Below are positions 17,941 through 26,808 of a stretch of DNA of 64,000 nucleotides, one piece after another (positions within the stretch are counted from its first letter, which is position 1; every line of letters begins with the position of its first letter). Source of the DNA: Luteibacter aegosomaticola (GTDB lineage Bacteria; Pseudomonadota; Gammaproteobacteria; Xanthomonadales; Rhodanobacteraceae); NCBI RefSeq assembly GCF_023078475.1, contig NZ_CP095741.1, forward strand, positions 744,001 to 808,000. The letters are read 5' to 3'. Below the pieces are notes generated by a model. It did no database searches and was not told the origin of the DNA. It saw only the letters and a list, made by a program, of their open reading frames with translations. Both the position numbers and the translations under genes were made by a program.

Positions 17941-18273
17941 TCATATCGTCGCCCAGTTCATGAGGGCCTCCTCGCGGCTATCCATACGATCCAGAGGCGC
18001 TGTTACTGAAACATGCTGCGCGCCATAGAACTCCATGTTGATGTTCACCGTCCCAGGTTTCTCGATGACTTGGTAGGCGAAGATGCCAGGGTGACCACCA
18101 TGCTTCTTATACATAGCAAAGTCTGAGAATGTCCGACGACGCACCGTGGCGACAGCGTGTGCAAAATCCGGGTCGACCATTTTGTTAAAGGGGATGAATA
18201 GGGGAACAGCAAACAGTTCCCCGGAAAGTTTCTGCCGTCCTCCGTGATGGTGGAAATAAAGCGCCCTTGCCAT
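17941..18273 (-). CDS. Hypothetical protein
   Basis: A 110-residue soluble protein with no signal peptide. It begins MARALYFHHHGGRQ and has mixed alpha/beta composition. An AGGA site precedes the ATG. I recognise no family. It is convergent with the membrane protein gene at 17107 and lies in the accessory stretch. Confidence 0.5.
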   Translation of the reverse strand: MARALYFHHHGGRQKLSGELFAVPLFIPFNKMVDPDFAHAVATVRRRTFSDFAMYKKHGGHPGIFAYQVIEKPGTVNINMEFYGAQHVSVTAPLDRMDSREEALMNWATI

Positions 18274-18419
18274 CTTCCTGAGAGATGTCGACAGGAGTTC
18301 CGTGTCGAGAGAAAACGTGCCTTCGAGTCAGCTTCGAGCGCTCATGAATTTACCCGATACAATCATCGGCAGCTTCCGCAACAGCGGTGCTTGTCTGGCA
18401 TCTTATAAGGGGAACGGAG

Positions 18420-18605
18420 ATGGCTGATTCTGTCGTGAGGCCCTACAAAGCGATCGTCTGGACATCGGAACCTGACGCTGTCGGAGTGCGTCGCGAAATT
18501 CTCGCAACAAGTCTCGACGACGCAAATGCTCAACTGGTCGCCGAGTTCGGCGAGGACTGCACGATGACGCTGTGGAACGAGGAGGACGCGGAGCGGCCGC
18601 GTTGA
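18420..18605 (+). CDS. Small hypothetical protein
   Basis: A 61-residue acidic soluble protein (PYKAIVWTSEPDAVGVRREI, then ATSLDDANAQLVAEFGE). Its pattern of two strands and a helix suggests a small folded domain. The start at 18420 has a GGAG site right upstream. The family is unknown; the size and the following fic remnant leave open that it belonged to a toxin-antitoxin module, which is conjecture. Confidence 0.5.
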   Translation: MADSVVRPYKAIVWTSEPDAVGVRREILATSLDDANAQLVAEFGEDCTMTLWNEEDAERPR

Positions 18606-18722
18606 GGTCGTCGTGCCATGTCGGGCATGCTGACTTGTCAGCCGTTCTTATTGCTACGCGGCACGCGCGGCTTTCCCTCGTGCACATCTGGAGGCGGTGC
18701 CGTGGTTGGGCAACTGCGCCGC

Positions 18723-18816
18723 GATGCCGGGTATTGCTATCCAAGTACCAATGCGCTCATTGAACCTTCTCGATCTTCGCGACGAGTCGCCGCTTCACGA
18801 CGCGGATTATCGTTGA
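18723..18816 (+). pseudogene. fic: Fic toxin remnant 2 (N-terminal region, frameshifted)
   Basis: One frame reads AGYCYPSTNALI. After one extra base at about 18762 the next frame reads NLLDLRDESPLHDADYR and stops at 18816. Joined, they reproduce the Fic N-terminal stretch YCYPxTxxLINxLxxRDxxxLxxA. Remnant 1, 3 kb upstream, covers the same YCYP region with different codons, so these are two independent copies, not one split gene. Confidence 0.65.
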
Positions 18817-18832
18817 AGAGAACGCGACGGCT

Positions 18833-19423
18833 TCAGCCCGTCTCGGTAACGAGCACGTCTCCCACGCAACGTGTGTCCTCGTCGGCGGTGTGGTGGCGGA
18901 GCGCCCAGAGTTGACGGGCTGCGCCGGTTCGCCCAGGCGGATAGGTGACCCGGAGGGCGCGGTGGTCGCCCAGTCGATAGAACTCCAAGGTGGTTGTTGA
19001 CGTTCGCGGCGAAGTAGCGACGAAACCGGCATGTAGTAGGTCCGCCCGCATTCGCTCGGGCGCGACGCATTCGATGTCGCGAACGAAGATCTGCAGCGTG
19101 CTCTCGTGCCGGCCTGCCTGGCCCTTGCGGAGGGACGGCGTGTACGTGAGCTGCACGCTCGAAGGGCCTTTGTCGCCTTCCTGCCCTTCGATCCATGCGT
19201 GGTAATCGTCCGCGCTACCTCCCTTGCGGGTCATGGTTACGCCGAGCGCGCGTTCGACCGTGCCGGCCTCGATGGGCCCGGACGGTGAGCCGAGAAGGCG
19301 AAGCACGCCGTTCCAATCGGGATGCGGCGCTTTCGCCGGTGCGGAGGCCGCCAGCCCAATGGTCGGCATGAGCAGATAGGTAAGCGCCTGTAGCCCCCGT
19401 AACGCCATCCTGCGTTTTTCCAT
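18833..19423 (-). CDS. Secreted hypothetical protein
   Basis: A 196-residue protein with an N-terminal hydrophobic signal (LQALTYLLMPTIGLAASAPA) and a basic lead. The mature part has two Cys (DIECVAPE and DTRCVGD) that could form a disulfide. No family is recognised. It overlaps nothing, and its 3' end abuts the second fic remnant. Confidence 0.55.
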   Translation of the reverse strand: MEKRRMALRGLQALTYLLMPTIGLAASAPAKAPHPDWNGVLRLLGSPSGPIEAGTVERALGVTMTRKGGSADDYHAWIEGQEGDKGPSSVQLTYTPSLRKGQAGRHESTLQIFVRDIECVAPERMRADLLHAGFVATSPRTSTTTLEFYRLGDHRALRVTYPPGRTGAARQLWALRHHTADEDTRCVGDVLVTETG

Positions 19424-19559
19424 GGTTCTCTCGCGCTCCTATGCCAATTGATCAACCCCTCCGAAGGAAGAGGAAGTCCTCGATTCCGAGATTATTGCCG
19501 CATTAGGAATGCCTTCGCCGTCGCTCCGTGTCAAGTTCCGCGGCGAGCGAAGCGTCTGA

Positions 19560-21728
19560 TCAGAAGCTCGCATGCAGATTGACGAATGCGCTGCGCGGTT
19601 CGCCGACGAAGCCGCCAGCGCCGTTGGCGGCGATGATGTAGCGGCGGTCGGTGACATTGTGCACATTGACGTCGATTCCCCAGCCGGGTTGGTCGAAGCC
19701 GACCAGCATGTTGACCACGGCGAACGACGGAATCGAATTGGCGTTGGTGATATCGCTATAGGTCTTGTCCTGGTAGTTCACGCCAGCGCCCACGCGAAAC
19801 CCGGGCACGTCGGCGATGCGGAAGCTATAGGTGGTCCATAGGTTTGCCAACACGTCGGGTGCGCCTTGCGGGCGGTGGCCCACCGAAGCGATGCCCTGCG
19901 GGTTGTCGGTGATGTAGGCGTTCTGGTGCGTGACGTTGGCCAGCAGGTGCCATTGCTCCGTTACCGCCACGTCGGCGGACGCTTCCTCGCCCCGGGTTTT
20001 CTGGCTGTCGAACACGACCGCTTCCACGCCGTCGAGTGTGGTGGCCGTGGCGACATGATCCCGCTTCACATCAAACGTGGCCACGTTCAGCACCACGCGA
20101 TCGTCGAGCCAGGCGAACTTGATGCCAGCTTCGTATTGCAGGGCGGATTCGGGTTCGCCCACACCGTTCTGCGTGTTCTCCGAATTGAAGTTGGTCAGGT
20201 GGCTGCGGGAGATGCCGACGTAGGGCGACATCCACGGAAGCAGCTTGTAAAGCGCGCCAATATTCCAGCTCACCGGCGCGTCGTGGCGGGCGTCTTCGAC
20301 ACCGGCAAGCAACGGGCGCGCATCCGTGCCGAAGCGGCCGGGCACGGTGATCAGCGGCGTGAGCGAGGTATGCCACCAGTCCTGGCGCACGCCTGCACGC
20401 ACCTTCAGCGCATCGGTGACGTCGATCTGGTCGGTAGCGTACGCACTGTAATAGCGGGCACCGAGACGGTCGTCGTCGCACGAATGTTTGGCGTCACAGA
20501 GGAAATGCACCTGGTCGAGCGAGCTCTCGGGCGGCACCGGCGAGAACGCGTCGGGAATGTTGGGCAGGTCGGCCGTCTGCCGGTTCGACGAAAGCTTCTG
20601 CTGCTGGTATTCGAAACCGGTCAGCAAGGTGTGGTGCACCGAGCCCGTGTTGAAACGCCACACGGGCTCAAACTGGTAATCGATGCTGCGGTCTTTGTCG
20701 TCCTGCTCGCGAAGCTGTCGATTCACCACCTGGCCGTCGGTGACCTTGGTGCTCGAGCTGTCGCCGTTGACCACGGCATCGAGCGTTCGATGCAGGAACG
20801 AAAAACGGTTGTTGATCGTGAGAAGATCGCTCACGGTCCACTGGTCGGACAAAGTGGTGCGGAAGAAATCCGAATGAGCGTCTGCGAATGGCGACGAGTA
20901 CTTCGCGTTGCGTGACACGTCGCGGATCGGCGTGCCGTTGAAGTAGATCAGGCCGTAGGAATCCGGTGACTCGTGGATATGGCGAAGGTCGAAGGCAAGA
21001 TCGGTCACGTGGTTACCCCACTGCCAACGGAACGCGGGCCGCACCTCCCGACTGCGTCCGGAGAGCTTGCGAAAGCCATCGGTATGCGACGCGGTCGCGT
21101 CGATGCGGTAATCCAGCCCATTCACTCCGGTCGGGCCGGTGATGTAGGCGCTGCCATTGAGCGCGCCATACGTGCCTGCCTGCAGGCTGCCGCCGTAATG
21201 CAAAATGGATGATGGCGTGTAATGCACGACGTTGATCGTGCCTCCCGGCGGCCCGCTGCCGAACAAAGCGGAGCCCGGGCCTTCGAGAATCTCGATGCGT
21301 TCGACGCCATTGAGCGAATGAGAAAGGCCGCTCAACTGGTCGCCATCGGAAAAGCCGTCGCTGTAGACCTGCGCGTTCAGGCCGCGGATCAGAAAGTGAT
21401 CGTAGTAACCCTTCGAATCCTGGCCACCGGAATTTACGCCGCTGGCATTCGATACCGCGTCGCGCAACATCGTCGCGCCCTGTTCGGAAAGCAGGGCGCG
21501 AGGAATCACCTGTACGCTGGCGGGAAGGTCTTCAAGCTTCGTATCGGTCTTGCCCAGCGAAGGCTTCTGATCCGGGCCATTCACGCGGTCGCTTTCGCTG
21601 ACGGTCGACACACCGTGCACAGCCACGGGAGCGAGGTTCACGGTGTCTTGGGCGCTCGCGCCCGTACTGGCGAGCGCCACGAACAGGGCGAAAGAAATGG
21701 GGTTTCGCCTGATACGTTCTTGCGGCAT
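19560..21728 (-). CDS. TonB-dependent siderophore receptor
   Basis: A 722-residue outer-membrane receptor. After the signal peptide (ends near TGASAQ) comes a plug domain with LEDLPASVQVIPRALLSEQG, FLIRGLNAQVYSDGF, and RIEILEGPGSALFGSGPPGGTINVV, all typical of siderophore receptors. A 22-strand barrel then ends in the canonical aromatic C-terminus (HASF). It imports a ferric-siderophore using TonB energy. No siderophore synthesis genes are adjacent, so it probably takes up xenosiderophores. The ATG at 21728 has an AAGGA site, and a Fur-like palindrome lies 44 bases upstream. Confidence 0.93.
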   Translation of the reverse strand: MPQERIRRNPISFALFVALASTGASAQDTVNLAPVAVHGVSTVSESDRVNGPDQKPSLGKTDTKLEDLPASVQVIPRALLSEQGATMLRDAVSNASGVNSGGQDSKGYYDHFLIRGLNAQVYSDGFSDGDQLSGLSHSLNGVERIEILEGPGSALFGSGPPGGTINVVHYTPSSILHYGGSLQAGTYGALNGSAYITGPTGVNGLDYRIDATASHTDGFRKLSGRSREVRPAFRWQWGNHVTDLAFDLRHIHESPDSYGLIYFNGTPIRDVSRNAKYSSPFADAHSDFFRTTLSDQWTVSDLLTINNRFSFLHRTLDAVVNGDSSSTKVTDGQVVNRQLREQDDKDRSIDYQFEPVWRFNTGSVHHTLLTGFEYQQQKLSSNRQTADLPNIPDAFSPVPPESSLDQVHFLCDAKHSCDDDRLGARYYSAYATDQIDVTDALKVRAGVRQDWWHTSLTPLITVPGRFGTDARPLLAGVEDARHDAPVSWNIGALYKLLPWMSPYVGISRSHLTNFNSENTQNGVGEPESALQYEAGIKFAWLDDRVVLNVATFDVKRDHVATATTLDGVEAVVFDSQKTRGEEASADVAVTEQWHLLANVTHQNAYITDNPQGIASVGHRPQGAPDVLANLWTTYSFRIADVPGFRVGAGVNYQDKTYSDITNANSIPSFAVVNMLVGFDQPGWGIDVNVHNVTDRRYIIAANGAGGFVGEPRSAFVNLHASF

Positions 21729-21771
21729 TTGGCATTCCTTGAGTCGGCAGGAGGGCACGCGAAGCTGATGG

Positions 21772-21792
21772 AAATGCGAATGACTAGCATTC
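21772..21792. promoter_or_regulatory. Fur-box-like imperfect palindrome
   Basis: The sequence AAATGCGAATGACTAGCATT resembles the Fur pattern AAATGxGAATGATTxTCATT. It has matching ATGC/GCAT half-sites and lies 44 bases upstream of the siderophore receptor start. Iron regulation is inferred. Confidence 0.5.
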
Positions 21793-22063
21793 AGTCAGCG
21801 CGTGAGTCCCGCATCCGGAAAGCCGGGTTTAGTCCGTCCGATGAAGAATTGTTTAAGTGGCCGCCTCGCCGATGGAGCTGCCATCGGCGACGAAGGGTGG
21901 GTCCTCGGAGCGGAAGAACGTGACGGCGAGGCCATTTCCTTAGCGGTGCCAGGCAGAAAGGGCGCCCAAGGCCCGGTGTGACGAATGGCCCGTGTCGCCC
22001 GTGCCACTCAGGGGTAGCGTCAGCACACAAGCACGGAGGGGCCGTGCAGCCAAGGATCGACTC
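21793..22063. other. Divergent intergenic region with a possible decayed minus-strand frame
   Basis: Between the siderophore receptor and the next plus-strand gene. On the minus strand a short frame ends in LAVTFFRSEDPPFVADGSSI and a stop near 21853. It reads like the end of a real protein but has no start. No other element is visible. Confidence 0.3.
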
Positions 22064-22720
22064 ATGAAGCATCGTGCGCTCGTCGTACTGCTGGCGTTGC
22101 TGCCGGCGGCTCAGGTGTTGGCTAACGACGCACTCCTGGATGAGGCGCTGGCGCGCCCGGGGCAGCCGAAGGGCGCCGTCAGCGGGTTTATCGTCAATAC
22201 GAACACGCTTACCGGCGGCTCTGAGCCCGAGGTCGAGCACGAGACGATCGACCTTTCGAAGAAGCCTGACGAAGGTTATGGCTCATACGATCAATTGAAG
22301 GACGTGATCGGCACGAAGGCTGAGCGCGTGGCCACGACCGATGGCCGCATGCTTTACAAGTTCAGGACGCATCGCGTGCCTAGCGGTAAATCGACGCCCA
22401 AGGGCGTGAAGATCGACGATAGCGACGACTTCGATTTTGATGGCACGGCCGAGGTGCTTCGCGACGCGCAGCAACGCCCCTATGTTGGTCAGATCAAGCT
22501 GCACATGCGCCATGCGAGCGGGCCGCTGATCGGTCGTCTGAAGACAATGGATCTGGCCTTCGGTTACGCGCCTTCCACGGACGGCGCCGTCATGCATGCG
22601 GTTAACATTTGGGCCGACGTGACGGTTCGCGCGTTGTTCTTCATCCATAGGGAATTCACCCTGGATTCGCGCTGGTCGCCGACGAATACCGCGATAGCGG
22701 AAGCTTCCGCCAAAGAGTAA
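22064..22720 (+). CDS. Secreted hypothetical protein
   Basis: A 218-residue protein with a signal peptide (ALVVLLALLPAAQVLAND). The mature part is charged, with an acidic DDSDDFDFDGTAEVL stretch. A C-terminal part with alternating hydrophobics is compatible with a beta-rich periplasmic protein. An AAGGA site lies 7 bases before the ATG at 22064. No family is recognised. It is convergent with the next gene. Confidence 0.6.
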   Translation: MKHRALVVLLALLPAAQVLANDALLDEALARPGQPKGAVSGFIVNTNTLTGGSEPEVEHETIDLSKKPDEGYGSYDQLKDVIGTKAERVATTDGRMLYKFRTHRVPSGKSTPKGVKIDDSDDFDFDGTAEVLRDAQQRPYVGQIKLHMRHASGPLIGRLKTMDLAFGYAPSTDGAVMHAVNIWADVTVRALFFIHREFTLDSRWSPTNTAIAEASAKE

Positions 22721-22728
22721 TGCGCCGT

Positions 22729-23310
22729 TTAGTGTCCTGGCCGATTGGCCGGAACGACCCGTCCGGAGGCATCGATCCTCAGTGCCCGGGTAGGCGGTGC
22801 AACGCGCGGTTGGAGACGGACGTCAGCGGCCACTGAGACCACGCACCGGCCGCTTCGGCTGATAGCCAGGTATTTGCCGTTGTAGCTGGCGATCCATCCT
22901 TGATCGCTGCCGATCGGTGTCCACGGGATGCCGTGGTCGCGAGCGAGGTCATCGTGAAGTTTGCCAGCATCCATGCACTGGCTTGCCGCGATGGTGGCAA
23001 ACACTCGCACGACATCGGGCGCCTTGGCGTTCTCCCAATCCGAGACAAGGTGAACGGTGAGAACGTAGCCATCGCGGGTCCGATAGCTAAATGGGACGCG
23101 TTGCCAGCCGGACCGGTCCGACCACGTTGCTTCGCTATGGGAGTGAAAGAACGCGTCCGAGGCCGCCGAGCTCGCTGGAATAAGCGCGACTGCACCGACC
23201 ATGAACTCGGAAAGCGACATCGGCTGTAGTGCGTCTTTACCGGAAGCACGCATAGGCGCTAGTGCCGCTGCGGCAACGGCTAGCAAAAAGCCAACGAAGC
23301 GCATGTTCAC
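22729..23310 (-). CDS. Secreted hypothetical protein
   Basis: A 193-residue protein with a signal peptide (FVGFLLAVAAAALAPMRASG). It has one Cys pair candidate (SQCMDAG and GRCVVSV). The C-terminal segment RALRIDASGRVVPANRPG is polar. The start could be the ATG at 23310 or 23304. The family is unknown. Confidence 0.5.
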   Translation of the reverse strand: MNMRFVGFLLAVAAAALAPMRASGKDALQPMSLSEFMVGAVALIPASSAASDAFFHSHSEATWSDRSGWQRVPFSYRTRDGYVLTVHLVSDWENAKAPDVVRVFATIAASQCMDAGKLHDDLARDHGIPWTPIGSDQGWIASYNGKYLAISRSGRCVVSVAADVRLQPRVAPPTRALRIDASGRVVPANRPGH

Positions 23311-23523
23311 GATGTCGTCCGCCGGCTCGCGGTCATCGCGTGATCAGCCCGTGCTTGTGGGCAGGTCGCACCAGGCTTCCTCTATATCCTTGTAGCGCGG
23401 ATTGCGTGCATCGCATACCTGGGTCCTTGTGGTCGTTGCGAATCGAGAGCCCCCATGCTGCCATGACAGCGACGGCCGTGCGCGAAAGCGTTCATGACGG
23501 CCGTCACCCTCCGCTTGAGTCCT

Positions 23524-24069
23524 TCACCAGGAGATGGCTACCCCTTCCGTCGATCCGTGACCTGTCCGGTCATCAAGATCTTTGTTCGCCTTCGCGCTTC
23601 TTGCGCTGATGGTGGCCCATTCGTGTTGAATATAGGCATCGAGTTTCGCGCAGGTTTCGTCGCTCGGATGATTCCTCATCACTGTCACTAACTCGGCGCC
23701 TGCGTTTCGCGCGAAGGTCGCATGTTCGCCCTCATGTCGCCTCATCGCTTGGTAGAACGGAGTCCACTTCGCCACGGCGGAAGCGCGCGCATGCACGGGC
23801 TGGTCCCACGACGGATAGACCGTGTTGATCGATACGTGTACCCAGGGTTTGACTAGCACGCACACGCCACCCTCCATCCGCGTGTCGTAACCGAATCCCT
23901 GGTTGGCGAACGTGTACCCCCAATAGTTACCGGTGGTATCAGCGGGCCCCTTGTCTTTCATCTCCTGCACAAGACCAGGTTCGTCGACGGCGCGGATCAC
24001 ATAGAAACTCTCGCGCTCCACGATGACGGGATCGGGGATGGGTACGACGGGTGGGGCGAAAAACATCAT
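23524..24069 (-). CDS. DUF922-like protein with an HExxH motif, putative zinc protease
   Basis: A 181-residue protein. The motif RRHEGEHATFARNAG contains HExxH, and the surrounding pattern (WxxFYQAMRRHEGEHA, then a Cys-containing helix) resembles DUF922, described as a predicted secreted Zn-dependent protease. Unlike most members it shows no signal peptide. The start at 24069/24066 follows an AGGAAGG site. Its divergent neighbour is the AbiE operon; whether they are related functionally is unknown. Confidence 0.65.
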   Translation of the reverse strand: MMFFAPPVVPIPDPVIVERESFYVIRAVDEPGLVQEMKDKGPADTTGNYWGYTFANQGFGYDTRMEGGVCVLVKPWVHVSINTVYPSWDQPVHARASAVAKWTPFYQAMRRHEGEHATFARNAGAELVTVMRNHPSDETCAKLDAYIQHEWATISARSAKANKDLDDRTGHGSTEGVAISW

Positions 24070-24255
24070 GCGGCGTCCTTCCTGGGTGGTTGTGCCATGA
24101 GGCAGCAAGGGCCGTGCCACGCGCGTTGGCGCCGACATCCGTGCGTGTAGTGGTGTCCGCGGACGAACGGGACCCGTCGGCGGACGGGTTCGACGTGTTG
24201 TGGCGGCTATGCATATACGACGACGGGCTGACGTCCAGCGCCGTTCTACGTCGAG

Positions 24256-24299
24256 TTGCAATTTCAAGGTATTTGTATTTAAGTACCTACGAATTGCAA
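24256..24299. promoter_or_regulatory. Inverted-repeat operator of the abiE operon
   Basis: TTGCAATT (24256-24263) and its complement AATTGCAA (24292-24299) flank inner half-sites AGGTA and TACCT. Together they form a 44-base AT-rich dyad 16 bases before the abiEi start. AbiEi antitoxins are known to repress their own promoter by binding inverted repeats, so this is the expected operator. Confidence 0.7.
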
Positions 24300-24314
24300 C
24301 ATAGTGCGCCGGTC

Positions 24315-24923
24315 ATGCCCAGAAAAATCGCAGAAGATCAGATCCTTGCTCTCGCGCGCGACGTGGGTGTGATCCGTGCGCGCGATATCGCGGCCCGCGG
24401 AATCCCGACGGTAGTCCTGAGTCGTATGGTGGCTGCTGGTCAACTCGAGCGGGTGTCTCGTGGCCTCTACACTCATCCCGGCACCTCGCCTAGCGAGCAT
24501 CGTTCGCTTGCCGAGGTGGCGGCCCGCATTCCTTCGGGCGTCGTATGCCTGCTGACGGCGCTAAGGTATTACGGCATAGGGACGCAGTCGCCTCTTGCCG
24601 TTTGGGTCGCTATTCCATCTCAAGCGCCTACGCCGCGTCTCGCGCACGTGCGGATCCGCTACGTATGGATGACACCCTCGCCCCTCACCGAAGGCGTAAC
24701 TGAGGTCAACATCGAAGGCGTCAGCGTGAAAGTCTTCAGCATCGCGAAGACCATTGCCGATTGCTTCAAGTTTCGAAACAAGATCGGACTGGACGTCGCC
24801 GTCGAGGCGCTGGCGGACGCCTGGCGCCGAGATCTTGTTTCCATGGACGACCTTTGGCGCTTTGCGAAGATCGATCGGGTTGCCAACGTCATGCGGCCGT
24901 ACCTTGAGTCGCTGACCGTATAA
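24315..24923 (+). CDS. abiEi: AbiEi-type antitoxin (type IV toxin-antitoxin), transcriptional regulator
   Basis: A 202-residue protein. An N-terminal winged helix (ILALARDVGVIRARDIAARG, with RVSRGLY in the wing) is followed by the AbiEi antitoxin domain (VCLLTALRYYGIGTQ, VSVKVFSIAKTIADCFKFRN). It is known in other hosts to repress the operon and to counter the nucleotidyltransferase toxin. The start at 24315 is 16 bases after the palindromic operator. The toxin gene follows after 13 bases. Confidence 0.9.
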   Translation: MPRKIAEDQILALARDVGVIRARDIAARGIPTVVLSRMVAAGQLERVSRGLYTHPGTSPSEHRSLAEVAARIPSGVVCLLTALRYYGIGTQSPLAVWVAIPSQAPTPRLAHVRIRYVWMTPSPLTEGVTEVNIEGVSVKVFSIAKTIADCFKFRNKIGLDVAVEALADAWRRDLVSMDDLWRFAKIDRVANVMRPYLESLTV

Positions 24924-24936
24924 ATGGAGTGCCTAC

Positions 24937-25788
24937 ATGATGGACCTCGCCGTCTCTATCGCGCATCGGCTGCGGAATCACGCGGCTGAAAATCAGCAAG
25001 ACTTCAATGCGGTGCTCACGCGATTTGCCTCTGAGCGTCTTCTTTTCCGTCTGTCGCAGTCGGAACACGCCAAGAGCTTCCTGCTGAAGGGTGCGTTGCT
25101 TTTCCTGCTATGGCATGACCTTCCTGAACGTCCGACCCGTGATATCGATCTCCTGGGTTTCGGAGAGGAAGACGTGGAGTCCATCGAGTCGATATTTCGG
25201 GAGGTATGCGCGATCGATGCCTCCGATGCGGTCGTCTTTGAGCCGGCATCAGTCAGAGGGGCGACCATCCGCAAGCAGGCAGGGTACGGCGGAGTCCGCA
25301 TAACGCTGCTGGGTAAGCTGAAGAATGTCCGGCTTCACGTGCAGGTCGATGTGGGCTTCGGCGATGCCGTGACTCCTGCCGCATCTGAGGAAGTATTTCC
25401 GGTCGTCCTCGCCGACCTTCCCGCACCGATCCTACGGGTCTACCCGAAGTACACCGTATGTGCGGAAAAACTTGAGGCGATAAGCGCATTGGGAATGGCG
25501 AATACGCGCCTGAAGGACTTCTACGATATGTGGTTGCTCCTGACACCACGCGACATGGACGACGATATGCTTGGATCTGCTATCGCTGCTACCTTCAACC
25601 GCCGGAAGCGGCCCATCGGGGATGAATGGCCGGTAGGTCTAACCGACGAGTTTGCAGCCGATTCTCAGAGGCAGAGACAATGGCAGGCCTTCCTTGCCAA
25701 GAATGGACTCGTTGCCCCGCCACTGTCGGACGTGTTGGCAACGCTTCGCCATTGCCTGTCGGTTCCACTGGATAAGGCGCGAAAATGA
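24937..25788 (+). CDS. abiEii: AbiEii/AbiGii-family nucleotidyltransferase toxin
   Basis: A 283-residue protein. It shows KGALLFLLWHDLPERPTRDIDLLGFG, i.e. the GG-like helix followed by the RxTxDID metal-binding pair of the DNA polymerase beta-like fold. VCAEKLEAI and RLKDFYDMW follow; these carry the conserved Lys and Asp of the family. Such toxins add nucleotides to tRNA ends or block growth by related chemistry, and they abort phage infection. All key motifs are intact, so the system looks functional. Confidence 0.9.
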   Translation: MMDLAVSIAHRLRNHAAENQQDFNAVLTRFASERLLFRLSQSEHAKSFLLKGALLFLLWHDLPERPTRDIDLLGFGEEDVESIESIFREVCAIDASDAVVFEPASVRGATIRKQAGYGGVRITLLGKLKNVRLHVQVDVGFGDAVTPAASEEVFPVVLADLPAPILRVYPKYTVCAEKLEAISALGMANTRLKDFYDMWLLLTPRDMDDDMLGSAIAATFNRRKRPIGDEWPVGLTDEFAADSQRQRQWQAFLAKNGLVAPPLSDVLATLRHCLSVPLDKARK

Positions 25789-25897
25789 ATCCGATGGAAC
25801 AGGCCATCGGGAGGCGGGGCCGCGCTAGGCCTTCCAGCACTGGCCGTGAGCCGCGAGGCCTCGCTAGCCTCCGCATCACGCTGACAAGGAGTGCAAG

Positions 25898-26356
25898 ATG
25901 AGAACGCTGTTCAATCTGCTTTGGTTTGTGTTGGGCGGCCTGATGATGGGCCTGGGCTGGTGGCTGGCGGGGTTGGTCGCGATGATCACCATCGTGGGCA
26001 TTCCCTGGGCGCGCGCCTGCTTCGTGATTGGCCAGTTCGCCTTCTTCCCTTTCGGCAAAGAGGCGATTAATCGTGCGGAATATTCCGGTAGGCACGATAT
26101 CGGCACGAGCGGCCTGGGTTTCATCGGCAACGTCATCTGGTTCCTGTTCGCCGGCCTCTGGCTTGCGATTGGCCATGTGGTGTCGGCGATCGCCTGCTGC
26201 ATCACGATTATCGGTATTCCCTTCGGCATTCAGCATCTGAAGCTCGCTGGCATCGCCCTGGCACCTATCGGCAAGACGATCGTCAGCACGGAAATGGCAG
26301 ATGCCTCGCGCCGTTACAACGCGAATGCCGCATTCTCCCGGATGCGTGGTAACTGA
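25898..26356 (+). CDS. yccF: YccF-domain inner-membrane protein
   Basis: A 152-residue protein with two YccF repeats. Each is a hydrophobic helix followed by the family signature (VAMITIVGIPWARACFVIGQ, and AIACCITIIGIPFGIQHLKL). Four helices are predicted. YccF is a widespread inner-membrane protein of unknown biochemical role. The gene stands alone between the AbiE operon and a pseudogene, with an AAGGAG site upstream. Confidence 0.9.
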   Translation: MRTLFNLLWFVLGGLMMGLGWWLAGLVAMITIVGIPWARACFVIGQFAFFPFGKEAINRAEYSGRHDIGTSGLGFIGNVIWFLFAGLWLAIGHVVSAIACCITIIGIPFGIQHLKLAGIALAPIGKTIVSTEMADASRRYNANAAFSRMRGN

Positions 26357-26416
26357 TCGCAGCCACGGGTACGACGCCATGAACTCGCGTGGGTTCGGCG
26401 TGGTACCCGGACGGCG

Positions 26417-26671
26417 TTAGTGCTGGATTCCGTCAAGGCCTCGGCGAAGCAGCTCCAGAGGCTCATGGGTGCCGTCCACGGGGAGTAACGTGCGTCTGGC
26501 GATCATCCACCGCCCGTCATGCCGCTCGAGTTCTCAGCGGTTCACCACGGCGCGGTGGATGCGGTATCCCGGCGAGACGCCGTGGTTAGGCAGGCTGCGC
26601 GGTTCACCGCTGGCATCCAGGTGCACGATCATCAGGTAGATCGTCGAGTGGCATGAATTGCGGGGCTGATC
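26417..26671 (-). pseudogene. SnoaL-like/NTF2-fold protein fragment with an internal stop
   Basis: A continuous minus-strand frame of 85 codons is broken only by a TGA at 26534-26536. Before it reads IYLMIVHLDASGEPRSLPNH and YRIHRAVVNR, and after it ELERHDGRWMIARRTLLPVD. The pattern of strand, RAVVNREL and GRWMIARRTL is that of the last strands of a SnoaL-like domain. The 5' part is missing. This is a dead gene. Confidence 0.6.
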
Positions 26672-26808
26672 CTATTTGACCTGGAGCCTACCTTCTAGTA
26701 GGTTTGTCGTCAAAGTGATCGCGCCGATGACGTGGCTAAACCGTAGGCCGTAGGGGTGCATCGAATTCCCCATCGTTGCATCACATCGTTCAAAGAGAAT
26801 GCCGCTCG

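Noticed and set aside
15249-26700. Integrated element bounded by a tRNA-Gly attachment repeat
   Set aside because: I could not find a second copy of the tRNA 3' end and there is no integrase gene in the window.
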